A program made the position numbers and the translations under genes. From Microbacterium sp. TPD7012 (GTDB lineage Bacteria > Actinomycetota > Actinomycetes > Actinomycetales > Microbacteriaceae): DNA of 64,000 nucleotides. The stretch spans positions 310,399 through 374,398 of the forward strand of contig NZ_QDFV01000004.1 of the NCBI RefSeq assembly GCF_003075395.1, given 5' to 3'. This document shows positions 62,462-64,000 of the stretch, in pieces. Position 1 is the first letter of the stretch; each line of letters opens with the position of its first letter. The notes below the pieces were generated by a model. The model ran no database searches. It was not told where the DNA came from and worked only from the letters and a program-made list of their open reading frames with translations.

Positions 62462-63192
62462 TCGGCCAGGCTCTTCGAGCCCACGCGCGCACCTTCGCGG
62501 GCGACATCGTCCTGCTGTGGGTCGTCGTGGCGGCGTTCGCGGTCTCTCTCTCCTTGGCGACCAGCATCCCGCCGGAACTCGCCGAGGCGCCGGCCGACGT
62601 CCGGACAGCACTCACCGCGCCGTTCACCGCCGTGCTCGCGACGTACGGCGCAGTCCTCGCGTCCGTCTACGGTTCCTTCCGCTACACCCTTGATCGGCGC
62701 GACGGTGTCGTCGCCCAGCGTCTGATGCTGCAGCCCCGGTGGGTGACTCTCCTCGTCAGGGCGCCCGCTTCTGCCCTCGGCGGGGCGGTCGTGGCTCTTG
62801 CGGGACTCGCCGGCGGTCACGCGGCGTTGGCCTTCGCGATCGGCGGCATCGCGCTGGACGGGACAGCGGTCGGATCCACGCTCGCGCTCGGCGCCATCGC
62901 CGGGCTCTGGGGGATGGGGCTCGGAATCGTCGTACAGGCTCATCTCGTGGCTCTGTTCGCCGCGTCCCTGTCGATGGGTGCTGGGCTTCTGGTCGCGATC
63001 TTATGGAAGGCCGGGGCCGTCTATCTGCCCCTTCTCGCGATGCTGCAGGCCCTTCGATTCGACGTCGCTGCCGTGGGGATCATGCCGGGAGAGAGTCTCG
63101 ACGGCTCCACGGCCGTCCTCGTGACGGCCGGATGGGTGACGGCGGCTCTCCTGGCAGGGTGGCTCTCGTTCATGAACCGTGACGTGAGATGA
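62458..63192 (+). CDS. ABC-2-type permease 2 of the daptide cluster
   Basis: A 244-residue membrane protein with six predicted helices, starting at a GTG that overlaps the previous stop (GTGA). Segments SVYGSFRYTLDRRDGVVAQRLMLQPRW and a Gly/Ala-rich helical region are typical of such permeases but show no motif of its own. It is the last gene of the operon; 60 bp without a recognisable terminator separate it from trhO. Confidence 0.8.
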   Translation: MIGQALRAHARTFAGDIVLLWVVVAAFAVSLSLATSIPPELAEAPADVRTALTAPFTAVLATYGAVLASVYGSFRYTLDRRDGVVAQRLMLQPRWVTLLVRAPASALGGAVVALAGLAGGHAALAFAIGGIALDGTAVGSTLALGAIAGLWGMGLGIVVQAHLVALFAASLSMGAGLLVAILWKAGAVYLPLLAMLQALRFDVAAVGIMPGESLDGSTAVLVTAGWVTAALLAGWLSFMNRDVR

Positions 63193-63252
63193 GGCAGCCG
63201 CGCAGCGTCCCAGCGTTCGGACCGGCCGGGGGACACGACGTAGGATCCCTAG

Positions 63253-64000
63253 GTGGCAACCCCGAAGATCGTCCTGTTCTATGCCTTCACGCCCCTCGCC
63301 GACCCCGAGGCGATCCGCCTCTGGCAGCGCGACCTCGGCGAGGCACTCGGCCTGCGCGGGCGCCTCATCATCTCAAAGGACGGCGTGAACGGCACACTCG
63401 GAGGCGACGTCCGTGCGCTGAAGAAGTGGTCGCGCTCCTTCCGCTCCTACGCGCCGTTCACGGGCGCCGACATCAAGTGGAGCGAGGGGACCGGGCTGGA
63501 TGCCGAGGGGCGCAGCGTCGACTTCCCCAAGCTCAGCGTCAAGGTGCGCGACGAGATCGTGTCTTTCGGCGCCCCAGGTGAGCTGAAGGTCGACGAGCGC
63601 GGCGTGATCGGCGGAGGAACGAGGCTCACGCCCGAAGCGCTGCACGAGCTCGTGGACGAGCGTGGTGACGACGTCGTCTTCTTCGATGGGCGTAACGCCC
63701 TCGAGGCGCAGATCGGTCGCTTTCGAGGAGCGGTCGTTCCCGACACCGAGACCACGAGGGACTTCGTCGAGCTCCTCGACTCCGGCGCCTACGACGATCT
63801 CAAGGGCAAGCCCGTCGTCACGTACTGCACCGGTGGCATCCGCTGCGAAGTGCTGTCCAGCCTGATGACGGCGCGCGGGTTCGGCGAGGTGTATCAGTTG
63901 GAAGGCGGGATCGTCCGCTACGGCGAGAAGTACGGCGACGAAGGCCTGTGGGAGGGCTCGCTCTACGTCTTCGACAAGCGTGGCTCGATCGACTTCTCCG
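63253..64000 (+). CDS. trhO: Oxygen-dependent tRNA uridine(34) hydroxylase, rhodanese family, 3' end cut by window edge
   Basis: Introduces the 5-hydroxyl group on U34 of tRNAs. 249 codons are present; TrhO proteins are usually about 280-330 residues. It has the N-terminal acylphosphatase-like part ([44 protein letters not shown]), the rhodanese domain and the active-site loop [16 protein letters not shown] with catalytic Cys. GTG 63253 has TAGGAT exactly 6 nt upstream and no SD: leaderless, unlike the RiPP genes just before it. Confidence 0.93.
   Translation, partial: MATPKIVLFYAFTPLADPEAIRLWQRDLGEALGLRGRLIISKDGVNGTLGGDVRALKKWSRSFRSYAPFTGADIKWSEGTGLDAEGRSVDFPKLSVKVRDEIVSFGAPGELKVDERGVIGGGTRLTPEALHELVDERGDDVVFFDGRNALEAQIGRFRGAVVPDTETTRDFVELLDSGAYDDLKGKPVVTYCTGGIRCEVLSSLMTARGFGEVYQLEGGIVRYGEKYGDEGLWEGSLYVFDKRGSIDFS

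Overview
The window is GC-rich (about 70 percent), has dense mostly SD-led or apparently leaderless genes, and carries an actinobacterial gene set: RamB-type regulator beside aceA and aceB, LysG/ArgO pair, PucR regulator, SipW-dependent secreted proteins, DUF-type HSP90/TPR pair. With the daptide-type RiPP cluster at the right end, the best fit is a Microbacterium species (Actinomycetota, Microbacteriaceae). There is no rRNA and no CRISPR array. The window opens inside an alanine dehydrogenase gene and closes inside trhO.

Layout. 1-1.9 kb: ald with a divergent Lrp/AsnC regulator. 2-6.6 kb: glyoxylate shunt (aceB, aceA, divergent RamB-like regulator). 6.7-9 kb: secreted glucoamylase-family protein and a TetR regulator. 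9-18.8 kb: PucR regulator divergent from a putrescine/GABA catabolic operon (gabT, amine oxidase, universal stress protein, APC permease, two semialdehyde dehydrogenases). 18.9-25.3 kb: poxB, then a TPR protein and an HSP90-family protein. 25.5-42.4 kb: tRNA-Trp, secE, nusG, rplK, rplA, rplJ and rplL, with foreign-to-the-block genes in between: a VOC/WYL pair, an amino-acid ABC transporter, argO/lysG, a TasA/SipW surface-protein operon, a YqaJ nuclease, zwf and a GH15 enzyme. 42.4-47.2 kb: LacI regulator and an AglEFG-like sugar ABC transporter. 47.4-54.1 kb: cystathionine beta-synthase, cystathionine gamma-synthase, MFS exporter, PAP2 phosphatase, GNAT, tRNA-Ser(GGA), a deoxyribosyltransferase-like protein and a DeoR regulator.

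54.2-63.2 kb is the most striking part: one tightly coupled plus-strand operon with three tiny precursor genes (two of them absent from simple ORF calls because they are under 60 codons, one using a TTG start). All three predicted peptides have an acidic leader with an F/L-x-E-L-E/D motif, a hydrophobic helical core and a C-terminal threonine. Around them lie an RRE-type protein, a class III aminotransferase, an iron-ADH-like dehydrogenase that has lost its metal ligands, a SAM methyltransferase, an intramembrane M50-type metalloprotease with a PqqD-like N-terminal domain, and a three-gene ABC exporter. This is the gene set of daptides, RiPPs whose C-terminal Thr is oxidatively decarboxylated, transaminated and dimethylated to a (S)-N2,N2-dimethyl-1,2-propanediamine terminus, first reported from Microbacterium paraoxydans. 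The class is therefore known; whether these peptides are the reported ones cannot be decided here.

Genome-wide signals: a 7-mer GGATGCC/GGCATCC is very frequent in the native parts but nearly absent from the daptide cluster, which suggests that the cluster was acquired. A REP-like element with consensus close to GGGTCGCTGAGCCTGTCGAAGC sits at gene ends. About a dozen genes have a TANNNT-like hexamer 6-7 nt before their start codon and no ribosome binding site, as expected for leaderless mRNAs.
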